Below, piece after piece: positions 1 to 8,288 of a DNA stretch of 34,093 bases (positions are counted from its first letter, which is position 1; each line of letters starts with the position of its first letter). Under the pieces are notes generated by a model. It was not told the origin of the DNA. It saw nothing but the letters and a program-made list of their open reading frames with translations, and searched no databases. Location: NCBI GenBank assembly GCA_005798445.1, contig SYJG01000273.1, positions 1 to 34,093 of the forward strand, in the 5' to 3' direction. Origin of the DNA: Planctomyces sp. (GTDB taxonomy: Bacteria; Planctomycetota; Planctomycetia; Planctomycetales; Planctomycetaceae). The position numbers were made by a program, and so were the translations under genes.

Positions 1-1940
1 ACGACCGTCTCGACGTCTCGAAAATCGAGGCCGGCCAGCTGGCACTCGACCCGCACGAGTTCCTGCTGCGCGACTCGCTGGGCGAGACCCTGCGAGCGTT
101 GGCGCACCGCGCCGACAGCAAAGGACTCGAACTGGCGGCGCACATCGCCCCCAATGTTCCCGACTCGCTGATCGGAGACAGCGGCCGACTGCGGCAGATC
201 GTTGTGAATCTTGTCGGCAACGCCATTAAGTTCACGGAGCGTGGCGAAGTCGTGGTCGAGGTCTCGCTTGCCGGCTCCGACGTGGGGCAAGTTTCCAATC
301 GTCCCGCCGCGTCAGCGGCGGCCAAAAGCGTGATTCGAGCGTCGGCCGAGAACGGTATCGTGCCTGTCAAAAACGGACTGGTTGAAAGCCTGCCTCAAGA
401 AATCGAGCTTCACTTTGTGGTGCGCGACACCGGCATCGGTATTTCGCACGAGAAGCTCGACCGTATCTTCAATGAATTCGAACAAGCGGACGGAACAACG
501 ACGCGCCGCTTCGGCGGCACCGGCCTCGGACTCTCGATTTCGCGGCGGCTGGTGGGGCTCATGCATGGACAGGTTTGGGTCGAGAGCGAAGTTGGCAGGG
601 GCAGTTCGTTTCATTTCACCGCGCGTTTTGAGCTGCAAACTCATCAACATGCCGAAGACCAACTTGTGTCGGTCATGCTGGAAAACCTGCGGGTACTTGT
701 CGTCGATGACAATGCCACGAACCGCCGCATCCTCGAAGAGATGCTGAAAAACTGGCGGATGCGGCCGACGGTCGTCGAGAGCGCGGATGAAGCCCTGCGA
801 GAGCTGTCCGCGTCAGTCGCCAGCGGCGAGCCGTTTCCGCTCGTGCTGCTCGATGGACACATGCCCGACACCGACGGCTTCACGCTTGCCGAACACATTC
901 GCAACCGGCCTGAGTTGCTCAGTTCGACGATGATGATGCTGACCTCTGGCGGTCAACTCGGTGACGTGGCCCGCTGCCGCGCACTAGGGATTGCCGCGTA
1001 TCTCATCAAGCCGATCACTCAATCCGATCTGTTTGACAAAATCGTACAGGTGCTCGATCGAGCCAACGTTGCCACACCCAGTAATTCCACATTGGCAGCA
1101 ACTCCGGTCGTGCCAATCATCCCGGCGGCCGCAACACCCATGCGTGTGTTGCTGGTCGAGGACAACATCGTCAACCAACGCCTCGCTGTGCGACTGCTGG
1201 AAAAACGTGGCCACCATGCCACTTTGACCGGCAACGGCATCGAGGCCCTCGAAGCATTGGACAAGGCAATGTTCGACGCTGTCCTCATGGACATTCAAAT
1301 GCCGCGCATGGGAGGCCTCGAAGCCACAGCCGAAATCCGACGTCGTGAAAACGGCACGCCGCGCCACTTGCCGATCATCGCCATGACTGCGCACGCCATG
1401 AAAGGGGACCGCGAAGAATGCCTTGCCGCCGGAATGGATGCGTACCTTTCGAAACCGATCCTCGCCGAAGACTTGTATCGCACGCTCGAATCGTTCGCGG
1501 TGGGTGCCAGCCGGCAAACGGAGGACGTCCGCCCTCCGGGCGATCAGAACACGGACGTTGAAATTCATGTCGCCTCCGAACTCGGAGATCTGATCTCCTC
1601 CGCACGCCCAATTTCGCTCATTGATTGGGACACGGCTTTGCGCAGCGCGGCGGGCGATCACGAACTGCTGCGTGAACTCATCACCGTTTTTCTTGAAACG
1701 TTGCCGCAATGGCTGATCGATTTGCACCGAGCCATCGAGTCCCAAGATCAACCGCCCGCAAAGCGATTGGCACACACCCTCAAAGGCTCGCTTCGCCAGT
1801 TCGGGGCGGCTTCCGCCGAGACCGCGCAATCTCTGGAAAACGCTGCGGAAAACAGCCAATTTCCCGAGGCAAACGCGCTGTTCGCCATTCTGAAAACCGA
1901 GCTCGAACAATTGCGTCCCGTTTTGGCGGCGCGGCGATAG
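1..1940 (+). CDS. Hybrid sensor histidine kinase, 5'-truncated (HATPase-REC-REC-HPt)
   Basis: This is a multi-step phosphorelay kinase of the BarA-like hybrid type. The open frame enters from the window edge at base 3, so the sensor and most of the dimerisation/phosphoacceptor domain lie outside. The first residues (DRLDVSKIEAG) are the conserved end of a HisKA domain. The ATPase domain follows: N box NLVGNAIKFTERG near 207, G1 box DTGIGI near 426, and the F/G2 region FGGTGLGLS near 515. Receiver 1 (about 690-1060) has its phospho-Asp in LLDGHMPD (codon 852). Receiver 2 (about 1140-1495) has it in LMDIQMP (codon 1290) and the partner Lys in LSKP. A C-terminal HPt domain carries AHTLKGS with His at codon 1773. 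An odd stretch of about 45 residues separates the N and G1 boxes and includes repeat-like DNA. The signal sensed cannot be seen. An internal TTG at 99 is not a credible start. Confidence 0.95.
   Translation, partial: DRLDVSKIEAGQLALDPHEFLLRDSLGETLRALAHRADSKGLELAAHIAPNVPDSLIGDSGRLRQIVVNLVGNAIKFTERGEVVVEVSLAGSDVGQVSNRPAASAAAKSVIRASAENGIVPVKNGLVESLPQEIELHFVVRDTGIGISHEKLDRIFNEFEQADGTTTRRFGGTGLGLSISRRLVGLMHGQVWVESEVGRGSSFHFTARFELQTHQHAEDQLVSVMLENLRVLVVDDNATNRRILEEMLKNWRMRPTVVESADEALRELSASVASGEPFPLVLLDGHMPDTDGFTLAEHIRNRPELLSSTMMMLTSGGQLGDVARCRALGIAAYLIKPITQSDLFDKIVQVLDRANVATPSNSTLAATPVVPIIPAAATPMRVLLVEDNIVNQRLAVRLLEKRGHHATLTGNGIEALEALDKAMFDAVLMDIQMPRMGGLEATAEIRRRENGTPRHLPIIAMTAHAMKGDREECLAAGMDAYLSKPILAEDLYRTLESFAVGASRQTEDVRPPGDQNTDVEIHVASELGDLISSARPISLIDWDTALRSAAGDHELLRELITVFLETLPQWLIDLHRAIESQDQPPAKRLAHTLKGSLRQFGAASAETAQSLENAAENSQFPEANALFAILKTELEQLRPVLAARR
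281..321. repeat. Repeat-like fragment inside the kinase ATPase domain
   Basis: The bases cgtggggcaagtttccaa at 281-298 closely match the arm of the palindrome at 5011-5086 (cgtggggcacgtttt...). They are followed by a short local palindrome, ccgccgc/gcggcgg, at 303-321. The translation (DVGQVSNRPAASAAA) keeps the kinase frame and falls between the N and G1 boxes, where loop length is tolerated. This suggests an in-frame insertion of a dispersed element. Similarity was judged by eye over 18 bases. Confidence 0.55.
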
Positions 1941-1943
1941 AGT

Positions 1944-1970
1944 GTTGGTGGGCCAACCCTAACGGTTTTT
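1944..1970 (+). terminator. Weak terminator-like hairpin after the kinase gene
   Basis: GTTGG (1944-1948) pairs with CCAAC (1953-1957), and a T-run follows at 1966-1970. The stem is short and the T-run is 8 bases away, so support is weak. Confidence 0.2.
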
Positions 1971-2043
1971 GGAGAACCTCTCATTGACCCCGTTTGCGCA
2001 GGCGACCAAGACGCTTTGACGACAAACTCAATTGAACCATTCA

Positions 2044-3297
2044 ATGCTGCAAATCTCCGTGGAAACACTGCCCGCCAACACGGCTTCGCCGCTGAAAAGT
2101 TCGCCCGCGCTGCAAGGCGAGCGAATCAGCTTCACCGGCACGCTCGCGTCAATGACACATCGACAGGCAATGGACTTGGCCGAGCAGCACGGTGGCGCGA
2201 CCACACACAGCGTCAGCAAACAAACCACGATGCTGGTCGTTGGCGAAGAAGGCTGGCCGCTGGAGCCGGACGGCAATCCGTCGGTCAAGCTGCGAGAAAT
2301 CACCGAATGGCGGCAGCAAGGTCTCGACATCAAAGTCGTGCCCGAGTCCGAATGGCTGCACCTGCTGGGCCTCGAAGAACGCCGGCGCGACGTGCATCAA
2401 TTGAGCACGCCAGCAATGCTAAGCCACAGGTTGAGCGTTTCGGTCGGCTTGATCCGGCATTGGGAGCGGATCGGTCTCATCAAGCCCGTGAAAAAAGTCT
2501 TTCGCCTGCCGTACTTCGACTTTCAAGAAGTCGCCTGCGTGCGCCGCCTGTCTGAACTGCTGCAAGCCGGAGTTTCGCAGAACGAACTCGAAGCCAACCT
2601 GACCCGCTTGCAGTCGATGCTGCCCGGTACCGAACGCTCACTCGCGCAACTGACGCTGCTGGCCCGCGATCATCACGTTCTCATTCGTGACGAAGCCGGA
2701 ATCCTCGAACCGATCTCAGGGCAACGGCTGTTTGATTTCGACCCCGATTCGATCGCCGCCAGCAGCAGTCTCCCTCTCCCGTTGGAAGAGGGCCGGGGTG
2801 AGGGACCGAAGTTGTTGGAGATTTCATCATCGAGTCAGCACACCGACTGGCTCGAACGGGGCACTCATTTGCTCGAAGAAGCCCGCATCACTGACGCCGT
2901 CGAAGCGTTCCGCTGCGCACTGCTGTCTGAGCCGACGAATCCCGAAACACACTTCCATCTCGCCGAGGCGCTGTACCGTAGCGGCAATCTCCACGGCGCG
3001 TTCGAGCGATTTCACGTCGCCGTCGAATTGGACCAGCAATACCTCGAAGCCTGGACGCAACTCGGCTGCGTCGCGGCGGAGTTGGGGCAGACGCAATCGG
3101 CACTCGACGCTTTCGACATCGCACTGCAATCCCACGCGGACTACCCCGACGCCCACTTCCACAAAGCCGAATTGCTGCACCGGCTGAATCGCTCCGCCGA
3201 GGCCGTTCCTCACTGGCAAGCGTATCTCGCCCAAGACCAACGCGGGCCGTGGGCCGAGGTGGCGCGGCAGCGTCTGGATGCTGACACTCACCGCTAA
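2044..3297 (+). CDS. BRCT + MerR-like HTH + TPR fusion protein
   Basis: This is a three-part cytoplasmic protein of 417 residues. Residues 24-107 resemble a BRCT domain: LQGERISFTGTLASMTHRQA, the AEQHGG turn, then TTMLVVG and a WL near the end. Residues 122-190 resemble a MerR-type winged helix-turn-helix (LSVSVGLIRHWERIGLIKP, then FDFQEVACVRRL). Residues 265-410 hold about four TPR units (AVEAFRCALLSEPTNPETHF, LAEALYRSGN, AFDIALQSHADYPDAHF). A BRCT domain usually binds phosphopeptides or DNA ends, MerR domains bind promoters, and TPRs bind proteins, so a regulatory adaptor role is inferred and the target is unknown. No good ribosome site precedes either the ATG at 2044 or a TTG at 2032; ATG is preferred. 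Residues 242-254 are encoded by a dispersed repeat. It lies about 100 bp downstream of the kinase in the same direction. Confidence 0.88.
   Translation: MLQISVETLPANTASPLKSSPALQGERISFTGTLASMTHRQAMDLAEQHGGATTHSVSKQTTMLVVGEEGWPLEPDGNPSVKLREITEWRQQGLDIKVVPESEWLHLLGLEERRRDVHQLSTPAMLSHRLSVSVGLIRHWERIGLIKPVKKVFRLPYFDFQEVACVRRLSELLQAGVSQNELEANLTRLQSMLPGTERSLAQLTLLARDHHVLIRDEAGILEPISGQRLFDFDPDSIAASSSLPLPLEEGRGEGPKLLEISSSSQHTDWLERGTHLLEEARITDAVEAFRCALLSEPTNPETHFHLAEALYRSGNLHGAFERFHVAVELDQQYLEAWTQLGCVAAELGQTQSALDAFDIALQSHADYPDAHFHKAELLHRLNRSAEAVPHWQAYLAQDQRGPWAEVARQRLDADTHR
2771..2805. repeat. CCCTCTCCC...GGGGTGAGGG element inside the coding sequence
   Basis: Arms tccctctccc and ggggtgaggga flank a 14-base centre. 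The same two arms with the same spacing occur at 8291-8325 between genes. Here the element is read in frame as SLPLPLEEGRGEGP, forming the linker between the HTH and TPR parts of the protein. Confidence 0.8.
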
Positions 3298-3330
3298 TCC
3301 GGATTCCAATTGAAAACCGCGCGATTGTTT

Positions 3331-3410
3331 GGGAGGGCGAGGCTCCTGCCGAGCCGGTGCGTGAATCACGCATTCTCTCCGACCCGGCTCGGCAGGAGCC
3401 TCGCCCTCCC
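3331..3410. repeat. GAGGCTCC-family palindrome, copy 1
   Basis: An 80-bp palindrome with two perfectly complementary 25-base arms (3331-3355 and 3386-3410), core gaggctcctgccgagcc. It fills the gap between the convergent BRCT/MerR/TPR and DUF1559 genes, so a transcript from either side would form a long hairpin here. Its 30-base loop is the reverse complement, with few changes, of the loop start in copy 2. Confidence 0.95.
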
Positions 3411-3433
3411 CTCAATGAGCGCAGCTTTATGCT

Positions 3434-3458
3434 CGTTCCCACGCAGAGCTTGGGAACG
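3434..3458. repeat. CGTTCCCA...TGGGAACG palindrome
   Basis: A short palindrome with arms cgttccca and tgggaacg around the loop cgcagagct (one side reads cgttcccacgcagagct). It sits in the same convergent gap as the GAGGCTCC element, just before the DUF1559 stop codon. It belongs to a different repeat family. Confidence 0.8.
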
Positions 3459-3470
3459 AAGTTTCCCTCC

Positions 3471-4388
3471 CTAAAAATCAGGAGTCGGCTCGTTTCCGCC
3501 GCGAGTCGCCAGCGACTTGTAGACGTTCTCAGCAATGTTGGTCGTGATCATGCGGACGCGGCCATCCACCATCAGAAAATGGCCACCAGTCGTGTGATGG
3601 CTGCTGAAGTCGTCGAAGTGACCGGCCGGGCTGTTCGGGGTGTGATCCGCCGAGCCAAGTATGCGCGGGAAGTGCTCCTCGCCCGTCGGGATGATGCCGA
3701 CCCACGTCGAATTCCAACCAGCGGCGGGCTTGGTCTTGCGCTCGCCGACGAAGAGCGTGGAGCTTGCGCCGTCGGTGATGCTCGGCATGCGGACAGACTC
3801 GTTGTGAAAGAAGACTCCGTTGCTGGCGCAGCGTTGTCCGACTGGCACCGACTCGCAATCGTCCAACTCGTCTGTGCCGAACGAGCCGATGTAGTTCGCT
3901 GTCGGCAATTGCAGTAACGGGCTGCCGGTGGTCTCGTGGTTCATCGTCCACGACTCGCTGGAAGTGTCCGAAGGGCAGCGGAACATCGGCAACGAAATCT
4001 TCAGCACCCCGGCATTCGCCGGATCATCGACCGCCAGTTTGAAGTTGATCTGGTGATACAAGCTCTGCTGATCCATGCGATGCAGCAGCTTGCTCGCCCA
4101 ACCCCAGCCGTTGAGGCCATGTGTGTCTTGCTGCCCGGAGGTCACGCCAATCCAACCCGGCGGGAAGCACTGACTGGTTTCATGATAATTGTGCAGCGCG
4201 ATGCCAATCTGCTTGAGATTGTTGACGCATTGCGTTTTCCGAGCCGCCTCGCGAGCGGCTTGCACGGCGGGCAACAGCAGCGCGACTAAAATCGCGATGA
4301 TCGCGATCACCACCAGCAACTCGATCCGCGTGAAGCCACGAGCCGCAAAACGGCGACAGTTCGTCGCCGGAAGAAAATGAACCGACAT
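3471..4388 (-). CDS. DUF1559 prepilin-like protein
   Basis: This 305-residue protein has a type IV prepilin-like N-terminus. After a short basic leader, cleavage is expected at G18|F19 in [26 protein letters not shown], with the conserved Glu at mature position 5 and a long hydrophobic helix. The helix continues as [30 protein letters not shown], the signature opening of the DUF1559 family, which is greatly expanded in Planctomycetes. Near the C-terminus [12 protein letters not shown] fits H-X9-DG. A pseudopilin or surface-fibre role is inferred from the family; the specific function is unknown. The start at 4388 is chosen because AAGGAG lies 6 bases upstream and the leader then has normal length. 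A longer open frame to 4568 adds 60 residues without prepilin character. Confidence 0.95.
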   Translation of the reverse strand: MSVHFLPATNCRRFAARGFTRIELLVVIAIIAILVALLLPAVQAAREAARKTQCVNNLKQIGIALHNYHETSQCFPPGWIGVTSGQQDTHGLNGWGWASKLLHRMDQQSLYHQINFKLAVDDPANAGVLKISLPMFRCPSDTSSESWTMNHETTGSPLLQLPTANYIGSFGTDELDDCESVPVGQRCASNGVFFHNESVRMPSITDGASSTLFVGERKTKPAAGWNSTWVGIIPTGEEHFPRILGSADHTPNSPAGHFDDFSSHHTTGGHFLMVDGRVRMITTNIAENVYKSLATRGGNEPTPDF

Positions 4389-4394
4389 GAAAAA

Positions 4395-4400
4395 CTCCTT
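4395..4400 (-). promoter_or_regulatory. Ribosome binding site deciding the DUF1559 start
   Basis: Read on the minus strand this is AAGGAG, 6 bases before the ATG at 4388. It supports that start over the longer open frame. Confidence 0.85.
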
Positions 4401-4582
4401 ACCGAGAATCGCTTGGCGGCAGCGGAGGCATACCACACCGCACTTGCGACCTGAAATCGCAAAATGCCGATGGACTCTGCCAACGCAAAACGGCCGCGAG
4501 AAAACCTGAGAGAGATTTGCGCAGGACAGTGCCTGCGACACGAAAGCTGGAAACAGCTCATCCACCACACATCGGTGGCGAC

Positions 4583-4996
4583 TCAGGCCAGGGCAGGAGG
4601 GCCGCGAGCGGGCGGCAGTTCAAACAGAGCGGCAACTGCGACGATTCGCGGAGTTTCCAGCCGCAACTCCAACACCACGTCGAGCAACGGCAGCTCAACA
4701 ATGCTGGGAGGCAGCGGATGCTCCAGCAGAAAATGGCACAACGAGCAGTCGTCATGCGAGTGCGGCAGCGCCGGATGCTGATGGACGGGAGCTTCCGGTT
4801 TTGAGACCGGCTTGGCGTTGTGGTGATGATGCTTGCAGCCGGCATGTTGATGCTTGGCGGGCTGCGAGTGAACCGAGCAGCTCGCGTGTTCGTGGCCCGC
4901 GTGTTCGTGCGTGTGAACGATCGCCGCTGTGGACGAGACCAGCAGCGAGCACGCCGCCAACCACGCCACGAAGCTTCGTCCCCAACGGTCAAACAC
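4583..4996 (-). CDS. Small His-rich exported protein, likely metal-binding
   Basis: This 137-residue protein begins with a signal-peptide-like segment ([19 protein letters not shown], residues 7-25). A middle section follows with about 18 histidines and four cysteines, including [10 protein letters not shown], a HHHH run and [15 protein letters not shown]. The tail ([16 protein letters not shown]) is hydrophobic and could be a helix or membrane segment. Such proteins typically bind Zn, Cu or Ni outside the cytoplasm. The CSLC motif before the tail resembles small DUF2946-type proteins, but that link is uncertain. The start is a GTG with GAGGTG 7 bases upstream. It is divergent from the Nramp-like transporter at 5371, which suggests a shared metal role, and lies 194 bp upstream of the DUF1559 gene on the same strand. 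Confidence 0.75.
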   Translation of the reverse strand: MFDRWGRSFVAWLAACSLLVSSTAAIVHTHEHAGHEHASCSVHSQPAKHQHAGCKHHHHNAKPVSKPEAPVHQHPALPHSHDDCSLCHFLLEHPLPPSIVELPLLDVVLELRLETPRIVAVAALFELPPARGPPALA

Positions 4997-5010
4997 GATT
5001 CATCACCTCT

Positions 5011-5086
5011 CGTGGGGCACGTTTTCAACGTGCCCGTCAATTTCCTCAGAACACTTCGCACAGGCACGTTGGAAACGTGCCCCACG
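5011..5086. repeat. GTGGGGCACGTT-family palindrome
   Basis: Two 24-base arms (5011-5034 and 5063-5086) pair with one mismatch around a 28-base loop. The core is cgtggggcacgttttcaacg. A related half-arm is found inside the kinase gene (281-298), and a variant starting gtggggcagg bounds the element at 11129-11300. Confidence 0.92.
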
Positions 5087-5212
5087 GGACGGCGACAGTA
5101 CGCCGTCGGCCGGCATTCTGTTGGTTCCTCTGAACTCCGGCAAGACGTCTCCGGTCTTTTGCGGAATCTTCACGATCCCGTTATACCCCGCGCGGCGTGT
5201 GACGAAAGATTT

Positions 5213-5288
5213 GGCGAGCCGGAGAGCGTTAGCCCCCGGACTCATCCGCGTGCCGTTCTGTCCGGGGGCTGACGCCGCCCGGCTCGCC
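5213..5288. repeat. GGCGAGCCGG...AGCCCCCGGA palindrome
   Basis: Arms of 28 bases (5213-5240 and 5261-5288) pair with about four mismatches around a 20-base loop. The arms begin ggcgagccgg and end agcccccgga. It is a third repeat family, in the leader region of the Nramp-like gene. Confidence 0.9.
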
Positions 5289-5370
5289 ATTAACGTGTCA
5301 TCTGTGACTGACTTGCCCGCAAACATCCAACGACTGCTGAGCGATGGCGACATGACTGACCTCCACGAGA

Positions 5371-6969
5371 ATGGCCTCACCGATGACTGAACCACCGACC
5401 TCCGGTGTCACTGTGCCGTCTGCCAGCGAGCAAACCTCTCGCGGGAAATTGCCTTCGTGGGAAGTGGCCGAGCTTCCCGAACCGCTGCCGTTTTCCATTC
5501 GCAATATGTTCAAGATCATCGGGCCGGGAGCAATCATGCTGGCCGCCTCGATCGGTGGCGGCGAGTGGCTGATCGGGCCAGCGACGGTCATCAAACACGG
5601 GCCGGGAGTGCTCTGGATCGCGACCGTCGCCATCGTGTTGCAGTTGATCTTCAACCTCGAAGGGATTCGCTACACGCTCTACACCGGCGAGCCGGCGCTC
5701 TCCGGGATCATGCGGCTGAAGCCGGGCTGCCGATTTTGGGGCGGAGCCTATGTGCTGCTCACGGCGATGCAACTCGGCGTTCCCGCGCTCGCGCCGGCCA
5801 CGGCGGTGACCGTGTTCGGGATGATGGTGAACCGCGTGCCTGTGGCCGCACCGGCAGATGACGAGTGGCAGGATGTCGCACACGCGGGTGCCGTCGAAGC
5901 GGAAGCAATGCTCACGAAGCAGCAAGCGGAAGCGAAGTCGGACTCCAGCTTCAACCTGAAGATCACCTACGGCATCATCGTCGTCACGCTACTGATCCTG
6001 ATGTTCGGCGGGACGATCGAGCGGATGCTGGAGTGGGCGTCGTGGTTCATGATCGGCTACATCTTCATCTTCCTGATCGGGGTCAATCTGTGGTTCGTGC
6101 CAGGAACGATTTGGGCGAGCACGCTGGCGGGCTTCTTCGACTTCGGCAACTGGCCGACCGGTGTCGAGCCGTTGCTCATGGCGACGTTTTTCGCGACGGC
6201 AGGCTCTGGCGGCATCGGGAATCTGACGATCTCGAATTGGATCCGCGACAAGGGCTTCGGCATGGGTGCGGTCGTCGGTGCGATCCCCAGCGTGGTCGGA
6301 GGCAAAGAGGTGCGGCTGTCGCACGTCGGCAAGGTCTTCGCGATCACGACCGACAACCTGCGGCGCTGGCGGCTGTGGTGGAAATACGTCGTGCTCGATC
6401 AGGTTTGGCTGTGGGCCTTGGGCTGCTTTTGCGGCATGTTCCTGAACGTGAACCTTGCGCGAGCCATCATCCCGCACGGCACCGATCTTTCGAAGGTCGG
6501 TGCGGGAGCGTTTCAGGCTCAGTACATGGCCGAGCATTTCTGGCGCGGGCTGTGGGTGCTGGGATTGCTCAACGGGTTCTGGATTCTGTTCTCGACGCAG
6601 CTTGGCAACACGGACGTGCTCGTCCGCACGCTGACCGACACGCTGTGGACCGCCAGCTCGCGAGTCCGCCGCTGGCGCGATGGCTCGATCGCGCAGGTCT
6701 ACTACTCGCTGCTGCTGGTCTTCACCGCGTGGGGCTTGATCGCGGTCCATTTGGGGACGGCGATGACCCTCTTCAAGTACCTCGGCACGATGGCGGGAGT
6801 CGTGATGGCGATTGCGGGCGTGCAACTTTATCTGGTCAACACACGACTGCTCCCTCGCGAACTGCAACCGAGCTGGTGGCGCAAGGCCGCTCTGCTGATT
6901 TGCTCGCTGGCCTACGGAGCGATGTCGCTGGTCGCCGGCTACGACGTCGTGAGCAAGTGGTTCGCGTGA
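5371..6969 (+). CDS. Divergent Nramp-family (SLC11-like) metal transporter
   Basis: This 532-residue polytopic membrane protein has about eleven hydrophobic helices and an N-terminal cytoplasmic tail of about 45 residues. The first helix reads IIGPGAIMLAASIGGGEWLI (residues 49-68), which matches the Nramp TM1 context, and ATAGSGGIGNLTISNWIRDKG (about 277-297) matches the TM6 context. Nramp proteins move Mn2+, Fe2+ or related ions with protons. The classical metal-binding DPGN of TM1 and the MPH of TM6 are replaced here by SIGGGEW and GGIGN, so the substrate may not be Mn/Fe. A poorly conserved loop of about 45 residues rich in Ala, Glu and Asp lies near residues 151-195. ATG at 5371 or 5383 could be the start; neither has a strong ribosome site. 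The neighbouring His-rich protein fits a metal role. Confidence 0.85.
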   Translation: MASPMTEPPTSGVTVPSASEQTSRGKLPSWEVAELPEPLPFSIRNMFKIIGPGAIMLAASIGGGEWLIGPATVIKHGPGVLWIATVAIVLQLIFNLEGIRYTLYTGEPALSGIMRLKPGCRFWGGAYVLLTAMQLGVPALAPATAVTVFGMMVNRVPVAAPADDEWQDVAHAGAVEAEAMLTKQQAEAKSDSSFNLKITYGIIVVTLLILMFGGTIERMLEWASWFMIGYIFIFLIGVNLWFVPGTIWASTLAGFFDFGNWPTGVEPLLMATFFATAGSGGIGNLTISNWIRDKGFGMGAVVGAIPSVVGGKEVRLSHVGKVFAITTDNLRRWRLWWKYVVLDQVWLWALGCFCGMFLNVNLARAIIPHGTDLSKVGAGAFQAQYMAEHFWRGLWVLGLLNGFWILFSTQLGNTDVLVRTLTDTLWTASSRVRRWRDGSIAQVYYSLLLVFTAWGLIAVHLGTAMTLFKYLGTMAGVVMAIAGVQLYLVNTRLLPRELQPSWWRKAALLICSLAYGAMSLVAGYDVVSKWFA

Positions 6970-7018
6970 TGGCGATCGTAGACCGGACGCCTACGTTTGG
7001 AGTTGCGCGTTTGCGTTT

Positions 7019-7220
7019 GAACCTGGAGGGTTCCCAGCCAGTAGCCGGTGGTCGCCGAAGGCGCACCACCGGAAGACGGACCAAACGGCCGGTGCATCCC
7101 AGCGGGATGCCAGACAATCCGCTGCTGGCATCCCGCTGGGATGCAGGTTTCATCAAATCGCCTTTCCGGTGGTATCGCTTCGCTCAACCACCGGCTACTG
7201 GCTTGGAACCCTCCGGGTTC
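7019..7220. repeat. Composite nested palindrome, about 200 bp
   Basis: The outer 34-base arms (7019-7052 and 7187-7220) pair with two mismatches; part of the arm is cagtagccggtggt. Inside, gcatcccagcgggatgccag (7094-7113) pairs perfectly with 7125-7144, and smaller ccggtggt/accaccgg hairpins sit at each shoulder. It fills the convergent gap between the Nramp-like and hydrolase genes and could stop transcription from both sides. Confidence 0.93.
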
Positions 7221-7256
7221 AGCGGCAAAGATGCAACTTCAACGTCTATGCCCGGT

Positions 7257-8267
7257 CTATCGCAGCAGCCATTCGACCAACTGCGACTGCAACCAATCGC
7301 GTGAACCGTGACTCTTCGCGAGATAGCCGAGATGTCCCCCTCCCTCGGCGATATGCAACTGCACGTTTGGCGGAAGAGTGAGCCGTTCGAACGACGCGAC
7401 CGGGATCAGCGGGTCGTTGCGGGAGGTCAGGATCAGCGTCGGGATGCGGATCGCCGGGACAAATTGTTCGGAGCTGCAACGCTGGTAGTAGTCGTCCGCA
7501 TCGCGGAATCCAGAACGTGGGGCAGTGAACTGGTCGTCGAACTCGACCAGCCGGCGCGGCGGGCGAGCGAACGTCGGCGGAACGAAGTCTGAGCGGTGCT
7601 GCTGGAGTTCTCGCAACCGTTGCAGCAACTGCTTCACGAAGTAGGCGTCGTAGTGCCGCTGCGGCCAGCGAGCCAAGCCGTAGGTGCAGCGAGCCAAGTC
7701 GATCGGCGGATTGATCGCCGCCGCGCGGACGACTTCAAGCGGCACTCGTTCCGGAGCCTCACCCAACAGTTTCAAAACAATGTTGCCTCCCAACGAGAAG
7801 CCGAACAGCGAGATCGGCGAACCGGGGCACCATCCGTTGATCGCTCGCAAGACTTCGAGCACATCGTCCGAGCAGCCCGCGTTGTATGGCTTGATCGCCA
7901 ATCCGAAACCGGCACCACAACCACGCAGGTCCATGCGAAAGGTCCGCACGCCATTCGCATTGAGCATCGCCGCAGTTCGCACCAGGTACGAACTGCGATG
8001 ACATCCGGCCAAGCCATGCAGCAACACCGCAACCCGACCGGCGCTCGGCCAAATCGGCGGGCAATCGTCGTGAACAACCAGCGTGTCGCCGTCGGACAGT
8101 CGAATGTGCCGGACGACGGCGAGTTCGTCTCGCAGGTGACCGGGAAATAACGCTCCCACGAGCGTTTGGCGATGACCGCCCGATAAAGCCCAGGAAGATC
8201 GAAACGGTGGAATCGTGATCGGCCGCATGAGGTTGGTATTCGAGCGAGTCGGCGATTCGAGTGCCAC
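7257..8267 (-). CDS. YheT-type alpha/beta-fold hydrolase
   Basis: This cytoplasmic serine hydrolase has 336 residues, close to the usual length of the YheT family. The N-terminal GGHRQTLVG is typical of that family. Then come the oxyanion-loop region LLHGLAGCHRSSY (82-94), the nucleophile elbow GFSLGGN with Ser158, the acid in TSRNDPLIP (Asp285) and the base in GGGHLGY (His312). Short-chain esterase activity is the usual assignment; the physiological substrate is unknown. The frame opens with a GTG at 8267. An ATG at 8228 (MRPITIPPF) is an equally plausible start because the first 13 residues are not family-like. Neither start has a clear ribosome site. Confidence 0.9.
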   Translation of the reverse strand: MALESPTRSNTNLMRPITIPPFRSSWALSGGHRQTLVGALFPGHLRDELAVVRHIRLSDGDTLVVHDDCPPIWPSAGRVAVLLHGLAGCHRSSYLVRTAAMLNANGVRTFRMDLRGCGAGFGLAIKPYNAGCSDDVLEVLRAINGWCPGSPISLFGFSLGGNIVLKLLGEAPERVPLEVVRAAAINPPIDLARCTYGLARWPQRHYDAYFVKQLLQRLRELQQHRSDFVPPTFARPPRRLVEFDDQFTAPRSGFRDADDYYQRCSSEQFVPAIRIPTLILTSRNDPLIPVASFERLTLPPNVQLHIAEGGGHLGYLAKSHGSRDWLQSQLVEWLLR

Positions 8268-8288
8268 GACTGAAGATGGTGTTGTCTT

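Larger units (their letters stand above)
4997..5370. other. Divergent intergenic region with two palindromes
   Basis: This 374-bp stretch between the divergent His-rich and Nramp-like genes should hold both promoters. About 40% of it is taken by the palindromes at 5011-5086 and 5213-5288. No convincing -35/-10 pair or regulator box was recognised. Confidence 0.6.

Noticed and set aside
99..101. TTG start for the kinase
   Set aside because: The frame continues upstream with conserved HisKA residues to the window edge, so the gene is truncated rather than starting here.
4389..4568. N-terminal extension of the DUF1559 protein
   Set aside because: The extension would place the prepilin leader 60 residues inside the protein, and a good ribosome site supports the start at 4388.
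5865..7304. Plus-strand open frame of 479 codons overlapping the Nramp-like gene
   Set aside because: It is a shifted reading of the transporter, Arg/His-rich and without membrane helices, and it runs on through a palindrome.
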